Assembly: GCA_933228895.1 (NCBI GenBank)
Contig: OW121853.1
Span: 10,174,494 to 10,238,493, forward strand
From: Platycnemis pennipes
Taxonomy: Eukaryota > Arthropoda > Insecta > Odonata > Platycnemididae
Reading direction: 5' to 3'
DNA: 64,000 bases
Part shown: positions 11,841 to 22,575 of the stretch, piece after piece
Layout: each line of letters opens with the position of its first letter
How positions within the stretch are numbered: the stretch's first letter is position 1
Made by a program: the position numbers and the translations under genes
The notes under the pieces: model-generated
What the model saw: the letters and a program-made list of their open reading frames with translations, nothing else
Database searches by the model: none
Told to the model about the DNA's origin: nothing

Positions 11841-12324
11841 AATTATCAATATCACTTGGTAAGATTCCACAAATTTATTTTTCACCGACCTAGGTTTCGA
11901 TTGTTTAACAATCATTATCAAAACTAAGAGACGTGAGCTCTACGGCCTCTTAAAGTGACAAGTTATAAAAATCTCCAATGGCCGTAATAAATTGGCACCA
12001 CTCGTCAATATTTCCCACAATTGCTGTGATGGTTTGCGGGAAGTTGCGGGGTCTTCTGGTTGAGAGGTTGTGTTTGGTCACTGGCGTGGGTTTTTTCCCC
12101 ATTTTCCCGCAAACCATCACAGCAATTGTGGGAATCATTGACGAGTGGTGCCAATTTATTACGGCCATTGGAGATTTTTATAACTTGTCAATCATTATCA
12201 AGGTAATGATTGTTGAACAATCAAAACCTAAGTCGGTGAAAAATAAATTTGTGGAATCTTACCAAGTGATAATTCTATGTACTATCATGCGGTTCCACCA
12301 AATGAAGCCTGAGGATTTCCTTCT
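11841..12324 (+). mobile_element. Hairpin retroposon with 14-bp target-site duplication, split by a second insertion
   Basis: The direct repeat TATGTGCGTAGAGT (11827-11840 and 12325-12338) brackets the element. Its arms (about 11850-11921 and 12190-12271) are inverted copies carrying CACTTGGTAAGATTCCAC and ACCGACCTAGGTTTCGATTG. A one-sided tail (about 12272-12324) contains GCGGTTCCACCAAATGAAGC and CTGAGGATTTCC, shared with the elements at 34516-34773, 22239-22439 and 36674-36821. The GAAAC position of the right arm is mutated to AAAAC. The hairpin loop is interrupted by another element at 11922-12189. No protein is encoded; the apparent frame 11978-12382 arises from the palindrome. Confidence 0.85.
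11922..12189 (-). mobile_element. Nested hairpin element with 12-bp target-site duplication
   Basis: Inserted in the loop of the surrounding hairpin and flanked by AATCATTATCAA (11910-11921 and 12190-12201), sequence that belongs to the host element's loop. Two 86-bp arms (11957-12042 and 12104-12189) are inverted with about two mismatches, around a 61-nt spacer. A 35-nt tail (11922-11956) lies on the left only, so the element is oriented minus. Its sequence differs from the other hairpins, but its architecture (long palindrome, one-sided tail, 12-bp duplication) is the same. Near-identical arms suggest it is comparatively young. Confidence 0.8.
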
Positions 12325-12338
12325 TATGTGCGTAGAGT

Positions 12339-14184
12339 TCAGAAACGGACTTCATGAATTGCATGATGCCACGAAAAATTAAACCAATGCTAGTCTCCCT
12401 CATTCTCATCTCAATAGAACAACTACTCAAAATTAGGCAACATATTTTGTGGTGAATGTGGATAATTCGCCAGAATAATGGAACAGAGACGCTTTAATCA
12501 TTGAAAACATTGCTCTTGGAAAGTCCCACTAGTATTGTAAGAGACACATCACTGAAATTAATAGTAAATCATTGTTTATTCAGTTACTCCTAGATTTGCA
12601 CCAGCCGTTTAGATAGGAATATCACAAATATCCATAAATTACATAACAGTAATAAATTGGTATAATATAATATACATTTATACAGATATACATAATAAAT
12701 TGTGCATTCCTCCTAAGCACTAATAACTTTGTGATACCCTGCTGTATATTCCACCACACCAGTGCTAGATAGGAATATCCATCTGTACTTTTAACCCGTA
12801 CTATTTTAAGCAATTTGACGTTGAAGGTGGCGGAGAAATAAATCCCGCATATTAAAGACATAAGGTCATGTTTATGATCGTAACTGGACACATTACAAAG
12901 CGAATTTCATTGGTATGTCACGTATAACAATACCCAAGGGTCTTTGCATAAACTCTGGAAGTGACAGACCTATTTAAAGTATCCCGGTTGCTTCAAGAGC
13001 TGTACATCGTCCGTCAAATATGACGTAAATTTGCATAAACCTAGGCTCCCTAAGCTATTCTAGTACTGACGCCGAGTTTCACTCCATGTTTTCTCCATTC
13101 TCAAGATGATGACCTCATCCGCCAGTGAACTGTCTGATTGATCAAAATAATCAATTTTTATGTTTACATTACAGCACCAACAATTAAATGCCAAGGCCAA
13201 ATATCCCTGCTGGGAAACTCATAAACCCATTACCAACATTCGTTACTTCTTGGTTAACCACATGCATTTAATGTAAAGATAGAGACAAAATGAAGTTATT
13301 GAAATATCCCAAATCAACACTTAAGTAACTTTATCCACTCTATATCAAAATAGACAGGAATTGCATTAGACTACGCAGAGGGAAAAAAGTAACCATTATT
13401 TAAATGTAGTACTGTTAAATGCCTCTCAAGCATGGGAATTTGAAGTAATACAATAAAAGACACCGGGCTACGTATAAAGTCACCAAGTGGGTCCACCGGG
13501 TTGCGGATATAAAGGTTTGCTGCGAGATAAGCGAGTTCACTCGTCAAATAACGAGTCGTGGACAAAAAGAGACGGCACTCTGAGGAGGTATAGGCCTATG
13601 GTTGGGTAAGATAGGACTATAAATTATATAGAAACCTATGAAGATGCCATGACTTGGCGACGCATGGCCGCCAACAATTATGCTTCCCATCACCCGAAGG
13701 AAAGGGTAGCAGCTCTTCTTCTTATCAGTGAAGGTGGAGATCACAGTGGGCAGTAAAGTGTCACTCATTTCACTCCAGGCGTGGTAACATTTACTTTAAC
13801 ATCTGTAGTACTGCGATGTGGAAGGCAAGGGGAAACCACCACATAATATCCATAATATGTATTATAATTATCCAGAGGAATCGCAGCTCACTCTTTTGTT
13901 TTTATCAAGAAGGTGGTAAAAGGGAATAATTAGATTATATGAAGAGGTCGGAAGATAGAATAATTGAATAGAGAGCTGCATCAAACCAATATTAGAACTG
14001 TTGATCGATGATGATGACAATAAATAAGTTGGTACATCGTGGCATCGTACAATGGCGAGGAGGTATATCGTTGGCAATAAGTTACATTTATAACTAATTT
14101 ATCAACGACCGAAAAAATGAAGAGAAGCTTTATTATCATAAGATACCTATGTACAATACAATAATACTGTGCCGAATGTAATCA
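12339..14184. other. AT-rich sequence without recognised gene
   Basis: No family recognised on either strand. The stretch 13550-13860 is less AT-rich but its short minus-strand frames (13371-13565, 13544-13768) show no known motif. Confidence 0.5.
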
Positions 14185-14732
14185 ATTTGGTCTTTCGTTT
14201 ACCATATTTTTTATTGCCGAATATTATTGAGTTTGTAAAATAAAAAGACCCGTATTTTTCCGTTTTTTGATCTGACAATTATTTCTCGAGTTATAGGCGC
14301 CGAAAAACTTAGGTATGTTTTTAACCCTTTGGGAAAAGTGGGCGTGGAGCAACCTCTGACGTTAATCGACTTAGTCCAATCACAACAGAGCCCGCAAAGC
14401 TACTTCACCTTATCGCAAAGGGGGGGGTGACACAGCTGACTCTGCCAATCGGAGCTGTTACGACAGCATCTGTGCGAACAGACCTTCCAAGAACCCCCCT
14501 CCACTCCCTCCCCTTACCATAAGAGCAGTCAAGGACGGGAGGATAATGACGTCAATGTCATCAGAGAGGCTTCTTCGGTGGGCGTCACCTTTTGCTTATT
14601 TTAATTTTTGACTTATGAACGAATGGTTGTGGTTGGAAGATTAATTTTTTCACTAAATTTCTTTTTTTGTTTCCATCTAACAATGTCGTCTACAAAATTG
14701 CGATGTCGGTTCCGAGTAAACGCCCCCATTAT
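14185..14732 (-). repeat. Interspersed repeat with CCAAT boxes and CRE, copy A
   Basis: Homologous in inverse orientation to 49815-50350 and to 21836-22575. The shared ends are TATTTTTTATTGCCGAA (left here) and GAGTAAACGCCCCCATT (right here). Internal landmarks are two CCAAT boxes (14376-14380 and 14445-14449, 69 bp apart), a TTATCGCAAAGGGG-like block between them and a TGACGTCA site (14547-14554). It has no coding capacity, no inverted terminal repeat and no visible target-site duplication. It could be a SINE-like unit, a solo LTR or a DNA-element relic; the class is unresolved. Confidence 0.8.
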
Positions 14733-16439
14733 TTTTTTCAATCGTACATGCTTGTTTCAAGCAAAAACGAAACCGCTCACATTTACCTACTTTGAGTAGA
14801 TTTAGGCAATAGATTTTATTTTTTTCCTGCTGTTTTTTTTACATTAACGATTAGCTGTTGTAAGCTCTCCGAGTAATTCGAGACAGACGTCAATCGTTCT
14901 CAATCACCCGGTTCGGATTTCAGCTCACTCTGGACTTGGAAATTCAAGCAGTAGCTTCGTACTTCCGCAAGTCCCGGGATTCCCCTTCCGAACAACTTCA
15001 TCGGCACTTCTCCTTCGGCTCGCACATAACCCACTCTTATCTTCCCCTCTTCCAATCCCTTTCCAATTCTCTCGTCCCTACTCCAGTCCTCCTCCCGAGC
15101 TCCTTTGCCTCAGGGTGCCCAATGGCAATCGGAAGGGATGCTCGTCTTAGACGCTGCCAGCGGAGAGAATTGCCCGCTTCAACATTATCTTCCGGGGTGT
15201 TGTTGGGTTGGGTTGAACGGCCGAGATAAGGAAGCCGACCAGGGATGTGCCGAAGGCGCTTTGAAGACTGGCTTACCTTGAGGTGGAATGGAAAAGGACG
15301 CGCAGATTCTGGCGATTCCGGGGACTGGAGATGGTTCCTTCAGATTAGCGCCGCACTTGAAGGCGAATTCGAAAGAGAGGTTCATTTAAGTGCCAGGCGA
15401 TATTTAATAAAGGGCTGCGTTCCAGACGGGAAGGCATTTCTGAGAGGCATGATCAAAATAAAGATGGAGGATTCCAGTAATGTCGGATGGTGTAATGGGG
15501 GACATAACCCGAAAAGAGGCTCTTAATAGAGCAAAGTCCTTGGTAACATCATATTTTTGATTCTATGGATCTGTTTGCTTCTTCTAAGGTAGTAAAATTG
15601 TAGTCAATAACTGAAACCAATGGGTGATTCTTTGGGCAGGAACAATATTGAAAAATGCAGGCCAAAGAAAGACGTAAAAATCCAATGGCTTTTGATTGTT
15701 ATAAACCATAATATTTCTTTGCACTTCCACAGAAAACAACGTTACATTTTCATGTATTTAAAGTGTTAAATAGAATTACACGTCTCCGAAGATTTGTTAT
15801 TCAGCATACTTAAAATGTACATCTATTTATGTTATGCCATATGTAATGTTTAATTAAAGCTTGTTAGATGATATTTTGGAGTGATTGCTTAATATTTCAT
15901 ACACTATCTCTGAAGTTGAAGGAAGCATATTCGAAAGTAGCTACACCTCCTAAGTTTTTAAGAATAGTTTACGCTATTTAACTCCAGTACATAAATTTAC
16001 ACAAATGTACTCATGAGCTTAATCTATATTTCTATATTTTTCCCCGAGCGGTGGCATTAAAAATGGGTGAAAGCAACGTTAGTTATGTTATCTTCAGTTT
16101 CTGATTATTACAATTAAATACAGAATAAGGATGACAATATACTTTTCTGATGAAATACGTCGTTTCTCCCAAAAGAGTGATTAGGATAACGTACAGCTTT
16201 TACCACTACAAATTTTTGAGCGAAATTTCAATTTTCTCGTAACCTTTGAATGTGTTCACCTTCGAATACGGCTGTGTGTAGCTGAACGAATTTGAAGCTC
16301 TCTTCTTTGGAACAATCGCTGTAATGAATGACTTAAAAGGAATTTGTCATAAGGACGTCGGAAATGAAAGGTGCTCTGAGAAAATGGCTTAATTAAAGAA
16401 AACAATTTGCCAGCAGTTCGAACTAAAAGAAAACGTTAA
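14733..16439. other. Unassigned sequence, moderately GC-rich at 14900-15530
   Basis: A higher-GC patch at 14900-15530 holds frames of 93-97 codons (14936-15229 and 15245-15526, plus) that resemble no family I know. The remainder is AT-rich and featureless. Confidence 0.45.
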
Positions 16440-16900
16440 TCAGCAGCCGTAAGCGAGATGAGATAGAGGGGGCAGAAAGACGGTAAGGAATGGTGAGAGG
16501 AATTTCGGAATAAAAGACAAACAAGGGAATGTTGAGGCGTAAGTATAGCGAGTTTAAAATTGGGCAATTGTAATTTGGATAAACGTGAAAATGTTCACAA
16601 ATAGGTACTCTATCTGAGAATGATTAGATGCTAGGTAAAGCAAGAAGCTATAAAATGGTGAAAGTGTTGAGAGTAGAAATTGAAGGGAAATGAATTTGAA
16701 AGGAAATGGCTGGAGCGGAGACATGGAGAGGAAAGGAGATAGGAGGGAGGGAAGAAGAGGAGATATGGGAACCTGAAAAAGGAATCCGGGGGTAAATATA
16801 AGGAGACGGAGAAGGGAAAAGGGAATTGCGGCTGAAACAAAAGGCGGAGAGCGAGAAGGAAAGTGACGTTGTTAGGAGGAAGCAAAATAAATAAAGGGGA
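16440..16900. repeat. Purine-rich island (purines on plus)
   Basis: GGAGGG/GAAGG-type sequence, densest at 16680-16870. The minus-strand frame 16885-16631 is the Phe/Ser/Pro-rich translation of this bias. Confidence 0.6.
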
Positions 16901-17739
16901 CTTAAGAAAAGATATATTTTCTTCCTTCCAAGTGGAAAATATAGGTTTTAATCTTCCATTTGTCCAGGCGACAACAAACTGAATCTGGTAAACCAGGGAA
17001 AATTTACCAAATGAACTACGAATGTGTACCTATACAAAATTGTATTTTTGGACGTCAATAGAAGATGATTTAACTGAAACTATATCATTAATGTGAAATA
17101 CTTAATGAAATTCATAAATTAATTGCATATTTATTTTATTTTCAATGCCCAAGATCAATTTGTTAAGTTACATAACGCTGTAGATACTTGACGGTAGCAA
17201 TTAAAATAGAGCTAAAATATTTTCATAAGGATCCCCTAAAAATCTCATATTAATTTAACCAAAATGTTTACTTGTTGACTTGGTCATAGGTTAAGTAAAA
17301 TTTACGGAACATCGGAATATGCGTTATGTTTGGCAGGCGAGGATCGCATCCTGTCTGGGATTTTTCACCGCTAGCTGGGGTGTAGATATGTGTTCTGTCT
17401 TTCGTTGTGCTATATATTCTAGGATAAAAGACCTATGTGCTGTCTCTGCGAGTTTCATAAACAACATAACAAATGAAATAAGCATGAGCATAAAATCAAT
17501 GGCTTTAAAATTTTAAAAAGATTCAAGCCGTTTCCGCGTCAGTTCATAAAAAAATGGAAAATCCTGAGGTGATAAAAAAAGGTAGAAAATATGCTTCAAT
17601 GTTCTACACTTAGAGCTCATGAGAGAAGGAAAAAAATTCGGGCATTTGTTTTCGCTTATCAAACAGTTAGATAATTGCAAAACGTTATATTAAAACATTA
17701 CAATACATAATGTTTCGAAATTATAAATATTTGCGATAT
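16901..17739. other. AT-rich sequence without recognised gene
   Basis: I see nothing beyond short chance frames. Confidence 0.5.
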
Positions 17740-18870
17740 GTAGGTCCAGACTAGAGGAATGATCTAAGAACGGAAATAATGGAATGAAATACGATTGAAG
17801 AGAGAGGAGAGAATAAGGAGCTACCGAGGGGCTAAGAGGGAGTGGAGGGTTCTCTTCGTTAAGGGGCCATGGTGAGGAGTAGACAGGGAATAAGGAAAGG
17901 AGGGGAGAGTGAGAGCTTAGATGTTGAGAGGAGAGGGCTGGGGAGGAGAGGGCGAAGAACGTACTGGAAGAACAACTGGATCGGAGGTGGGCGATGCTTT
18001 GTGAAGTGAGGGAGAGAGAGAGAGAGGTAGGGAAATAAGGAGCGCATTTTGGGTGGGAGGTGGGGGGAGTTGGGTGGCCAGAAAGTCGTTTTAAGGGTGG
18101 GAAATATAATTCTGTGACGAAGTGGAGGGACGGGGGCGAGGAGGAGGGAGAAGGAAGAGGGGGTGGGGAAAAAGGGACTACGCCTAGGAGGAAGGAGGAC
18201 TAAGGAACACACGAAACAAAACACAATCAACGACTTTCTCATTTAATTTAATGAGGCAGGCGGACCCCCTTCCCGTGCACTCACCAACCGACTAACACAC
18301 ACACACACATAGAGTCTTTCCCTTCCTCGGCGCTACCTCCCCTCCACCCTCCCCTCCCGCCCCCACCCAGCGCTCCCTTTTTCTCCACACCTTCCCCCTC
18401 TCATCTCTATCCATAACCCCTCGGGGAAGCCCTCTCTCCCTTATAAAACGCCGTGGAGTGGATGGAGGTGGAGAGTAATAAAGAGGGAGCTGCTTCAAAA
18501 ATTCTGTGAGATGAGAGGGCTATAAGGAAAGAGGTGAGGGCCGTAGGCGGGGGGAGGAAGCGGGAGGGGGTGGGAAAGAGATGAAAAGAGAGAGAGAGAG
18601 GCAGCTATCGCATAAGGGACTCGCCCCTTACACCTCCGCTAACTCCATCCGCTTCTTTCTTCGCCACTCCCCCCTCCACGCAGGCGTACGTGCTCGCCCC
18701 ATCCCCCCCTGCCTCCCCTCACACCCCCGCCCCAAGATGCCCCTTGCCTATCCGCTCGCCTCCACCTCTATTCTTTACCTCACCCTTCGATTTTTTCTCT
18801 ACCACTCCACTTGGGAGCCTTTCCTCTCCGCCAGATTAATAAAACAAAAGTGGCGTATCTTGGCAAAGTG
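17740..18870. repeat. Alternating purine/pyrimidine island with microsatellites
   Basis: Plus-strand purines at 17740-18240 switch to pyrimidines at 18250-18450, back to purines at 18460-18600, and again to pyrimidines at 18640-18830. It includes a GA microsatellite near 18005-18025, a CA microsatellite at 18294-18309 and another GA run at 18588-18600. The frames here are low-complexity. Confidence 0.65.
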
Positions 18871-19231
18871 AATTATGAAATTTCCGCGTCTTGCTTAGGT
18901 AATAATTTAGTTCTCTCTTAGTTTAAGTTGGGCTTAAAAGGAAGAATATTTCACCTACATGCTATGCAAAGAACATTCAATTTCTTCAACTCACAAATTA
19001 GCAACAAACTTCCTGGTATCTTTCTTCATTAAGGGAACTCTTAATAATATATTTCGACTTGCAGATCCAGACAAATCGACTAATTTGTCGTGGCCATTTC
19101 TTGCTAGTTGCCCATAAAATGAAGAGGGTAGGATACTAAAAGGTAGTAGAAATAGACAGTTTTTACAGTAGTGCCTGAAAAGTAACGCATAGAAGCGGAA
19201 ACTAGCGTGGTGGATGACACCTACAAATGTT
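18871..19231. other. AT-rich spacer
   Basis: Unassigned. The segment near 19160-19215 (CAGTAGTGCCTGAAAAGTAA and following) vaguely resembles mariner-type ends but has no partner repeat. Confidence 0.4.
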
Positions 19232-19242
19232 ATTGATAAGTT

Positions 19243-19470
19243 GATGAAATTGATGGTTTGAGGCGTAACTTGGTGAAAGCGATTCATTACGAAAAATGAA
19301 GAAATTTAAACTTTGTGCTTTTCTATGAAATATTTATTTCACACGACCATGGTTTCGACGTAAGACGTCATCATCAGGTGATGACGTCCTCATTCTCGTC
19401 CCCAAACCATGGCCGTGTGAAATAAATATTTCATGTGGAAGATAAAGTTTAAATTTCTTAATTTTTCATA
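19243..19470 (-). mobile_element. Hairpin retroposon with 11-bp target-site duplication and hammerhead-like motif
   Basis: Flanked by ATTGATAAGTT (19232-19242 and 19471-19481). The arms (about 19290-19377 and 19380-19470) form an inverted repeat including GAAATTTAAACTTT and AAATATTTATTTCACACG. The one-sided tail is on the left (19243-19289), so orientation is minus. On that strand the tail contains TTTCACCAAGTTACGCCT, similar to the GTTCCACCAAGTGAAGCCT tail of other copies. The minus strand of 19345-19377 reads CTGATGA, one T, a GACGT/ACGTC stem closed by CTT, then GAAAC-CATG-GTC. No protein is encoded. Confidence 0.8.
19345..19377 (-). ncRNA. Hammerhead-ribozyme-like motif in hairpin element
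   Basis: On minus: CTGATGA, U, a perfect 5-bp stem (GACGT/ACGTC) with loop CTT, GAAAC, CATG, GTC, followed by GTGTGAAA. This has the order of a hammerhead core: CUGANGA, stem II, GAAA, a minimal stem III, and a GUC cleavage triplet. It departs from the classical core by one extra U between CUGAUGA and stem II. Pairing for stem I is weak locally (about 3 bp) unless the opposite arm is used. Activity is unproven. Confidence 0.4.
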
Positions 19471-19481
19471 ATTGATAAGTT

Positions 19482-20059
19482 TTCATACAAGTTCAGCAAA
19501 CGTTGTATATATTTATTTTTCCCCAGTGATGAGAGAACACACAGTGTACTGAAAAATTCACTCTCGAATTGCAAATAAAATCGCTTTTTATTTACGTTCT
19601 CCCTCAAAACGACAGTAAACATTAGTATGATCCCACTATCGTTCAATTTGAACAATTTTTCTTTTAGTAAAACAGAGTATCACATTGCATCAGACATTGA
19701 AATGCCACCAAAATTAGCATGATGTCCTGCGTCATTTATCATTGCGACTAACTAATAATTGCAATTTTTCCAGATCGCTAGCTGTACACATCGTTTTGTA
19801 TGCGTTATCGTAGCGCTGTTCTCTCTATACAGGTCAATGTTCTATTCCGAATTTGTGGAAGAAAATATTCAGAATCGTGTAAAAGCAAACTAATTATCTC
19901 TTAGCAAACATGATGATGAGTGAAACCACCATACTTTGTAAAATACAATGATATTGCGTGGCCATAATTCTTTCTCTATAAATAGAAACTTCATTTGCTC
20001 TTTTTACATTAGATGCTTTGTAGTCTTCGGTCTTCTTTTCCCTCAATTCCTAATTCCCA
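19482..20059. other. AT-rich sequence without recognised gene
   Basis: Nothing recognised. It lies just beyond the end of the minus-strand retroelement relic at 20060-20385. Confidence 0.45.
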
Positions 20060-20385
20060 CTTGTGGACGTTTCACCCTGTGGACGTTTCGTCATCATCCT
20101 CAGTAGCGTTTCGCCCGCGTTGCAGTCAGCATTTTTGGAGAATACGTTTTGGAATCCTCTCCTATCCCGAAGATGTTGACTGAAACCTCGGTGAATCGTT
20201 ACCAAATCAACGCTGATCAACCCCTCCACGTAAGTATAGCAAGAGGTATTTTCACAATTATGTATGTTGATCCTTCAACCGAGTTTCTGTGTAGCCAGTT
20301 GCTGCTTTAATCTCTCTTTCAATGTTCCAAGATCTGGCATATCCTTCATCAAAATGGATTGGATGACCTGTTTTCTTGTACTGTT
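20060..20385 (-). mobile_element. Probable Penelope-like retroelement 3' relic
   Basis: On minus, 20385-20269 reads QYKKTGHPIHFDEGYARSWN and on to NIEREIKAATGYTETRL. The K-T-G-H-P-I-H-F-D-E string followed by an R-E-I segment resembles the C-terminal endonuclease region (GIY-YIG type) of Penelope-like elements. About 170 bp downstream comes CTGAGGATGATGACGAAACG followed by TCC (20103-20081), the end-type motif seen in degenerate or related form in the hairpin elements. GTGGACGTTTC is duplicated beside it. The frame upstream is shifted or stopped (a TAG precedes KKQYKK), and no reverse transcriptase is recognised in the window, so it is a fragment. Identification rests on short similarity and synteny with the motif. 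Confidence 0.5.
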
Positions 20386-21835
20386 TCTTCTAACCTTTTA
20401 ATTTCTATCCACCGGCATCTTGCTTCATCCATCGAAATCAGGATATATTTTGAGCATGCTTTGCTTCCGCTGAACTCTCTAATGCATTGGTAATTTTTAA
20501 ATTTTCCTTACTTCCTGTCACATTTTTGCTTATCGATTTCTTCACATATTCTACATCTATCTACAAAAAGCCATAATATATCTTTGTGATATCTACTCCA
20601 CATGCATTTTTTTTTGTTTTCATTCATACATAAATCTCAAAAACTGTGAAACTTTTAATTTAAACTATTCGGATTTTTTCCCGGAGGGCCTCAGTTAACA
20701 TAAATATTGCTCATGAATATTTATGGTGTGTATAAATCCTGGAGTGTCACTTTGACGACTGTTGGTGAAAGACTTCTTAGTAGGAGAAGTGACCTCTTTT
20801 ACTTGCTTGATATTGGGAGATATTACAAGTTCAACGCAAAAATCTCTTCTGTGTAACTCATTAAGAATCGTTCCAAGCCGTTATATGACGAGTAAATCAA
20901 TGTTTGACGGTATAAGTTGGTAAAGATGACAGTGAGTAACATAAAACTTAACCAATAAATCTTGAGCAAATGTTTTAAGTAAAATTGTAACAAGCATAAC
21001 ATAAACCGATAGTATACTTCAGCCACAATTATATATTCGACGTGAGGAAAAAAAAGGTTTTGTAGCAATGTACACATATAGTAAGAAAACTTTAGTAAAA
21101 TGAGCGGTATCACTAAAAAATTATTTTTTCATAAAAGAGTTTGAATTCATCAATGAATAAGTATTTTGCAAGAACTGTTGTGACCCAAGTAATGTTTATC
21201 TCTCCATCATTTTAATAGAAAGATAAATCAAATATTCAATAATCTACAGTGTGAACTTTAGGAATATGAGGAACATTTATCTTCTTGAGAGTTTGTAGTT
21301 CGTATTTCATTTTTAATATTAAGAGCCCTAATAATATTTTTACCACCAGAGAGGCGATACATTTTTCATAACGCTGTCACACTGTCTCATTTTTATCTGT
21401 TAATTACGCAAAGAGAATCCACATGCAAAAAAATTTACATGGAATATATTTGGTAAAAAAATGCTTTCATTATATGAACATTAAGAAAAATAGCAAAAAA
21501 ATAATGCATTTACTTTATACAAAGGTTAAAATGTTCCAAAATAATTCGTAAATCACACCTAATTTCAATTGGAGTGAATTGAAAAATAATTTAACACATT
21601 TTTTTACATATGATGGCCTAAAATGTTAATTGAAGTTTGTATCATCTTGGAAATATTCTGAAGATGCTATGAAAACCGTCGCTCCGTTTAGCAGTTTATT
21701 AGGTCAACTTTGTATTATTTATAAGCTATTTTTCTAGAAACAATGATTTAAGCCTCCTTTGATATCAATTTTGTATCTTTGGAGAGTAGGAAATTAAAAA
21801 GCGAAAAGAGGTAAAAAGAAATCAGCCTTCCTCCA
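20386..21835. other. AT-rich sequence, possibly older upstream retroelement debris
   Basis: The minus strand from about 20460 to 20400 reads DEARCRWIEIKRLEE in a different frame from the relic downstream, so decayed element sequence may extend to about 20480. From 20560 to 21835 nothing is recognised. Confidence 0.4.
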
Positions 21836-22575
21836 AATAGGGGCGTTTACTTTGAACCGAAAAAATTATTTTGCACACAAAATCGACAGATGGAAATAAA
21901 ATAATGAATTTTAGTGAAAAAATTGATCTTATACTCAGAGTCGTTCATTCATAAATTAAAATGTGAAACAACCAAATAGCGACGCCCGCTGAACAAGCTG
22001 CGTTAAAGATATCTGCATCATCCTCCTCCCGTCCTTGACAGTTTTTAGGAATAAAGGAAATGGAGCGGAGGTTGAAAGGGAAGATCTATCTGAATATATC
22101 CTGTCGCAACTATATCCATTGGGAGGGTCAGCTGTGTGTCCCCCATTGTGATAAGGCGAAAGAGCTTCGCGGTGCCATTTGTGATTGGGCGAAGTGGATG
22201 ACGTACGAGTCTTCATTTTTACGAAAGAATTAAAAACGTAAATGAATTCACTCTGTAAAATTCCACAGATTATTATTAAAACCAACCTAGGTTTCGACGT
22301 ACACCTCACCTTGATAATGGCTGTGTAAGCCGAAACCTAGGTTGGTTAAAATAAAAATCTGTGGAATTTTACTAAGTGATTTCGTTTACGTTATCAATAT
22401 GTGGTTCCACGAAGACAAGCCTGGAAAATCAAGCCTATAGAATCAAAAAAATTTGTTTTTTTGCCAATTATCTCGAGAAATAATGGATTGAAGAACGGTA
22501 AAATATGGATCTTTTTTAATTTACAAGATCTATCAGATTCGGCAATTTAAAAAAATATGGAGGACAACCCCGTTC
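21836..22575 (+). repeat. Interspersed repeat with CCAAT boxes, copy C (interrupted)
   Basis: Starts with AGGGGCGTTTACTTTGAACC and ends near GATTCGGCAATTTAAAAAAA, matching copy B on the same strand and copy A inverted. ATTGG boxes lie at 22118-22122 and 22184-22188 (66 bp apart). The CRE position is mutated to TGACGTAC. The repeat is split: sequence stops around 22238 and resumes after 22440, with a hairpin element in between. Confidence 0.8.
22239..22439 (+). mobile_element. Hairpin retroposon inserted in repeat copy C
   Basis: Defined by comparison with the uninterrupted copy B. The probable target-site duplication is GAATTAAAAACG (22227-22238) against GAATCAAAAAAA (22440-22451), diverged. 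The arms carry CTGTAAAATTCCACAG and ACCAACCTAGGTTTCG with inverted partners. The right arm reads CCTTGATAATGG, CTGTGTAAGCC, GAAAC-CTAG-GTT. The right-hand tail GTGGTTCCACGAAGACAAGC is shared with the related elements. The core is CTTGATAA, not CTGATGA, so any ribozyme would be inactive. Confidence 0.75.

Noticed and set aside
11978..12382. 134-codon plus frame and matching 72-codon minus frame starting MAVINWHHSS
   Set aside because: Both frames come from the 86-bp inverted arms of the nested hairpin, so the same peptide appears on both strands. They span two mobile elements and are not a gene.
19160..19215. Mariner-type terminal repeat (CAGTAGTGCCTGAAAAGTAA)
   Set aside because: No inverted partner or TA duplication was found nearby.
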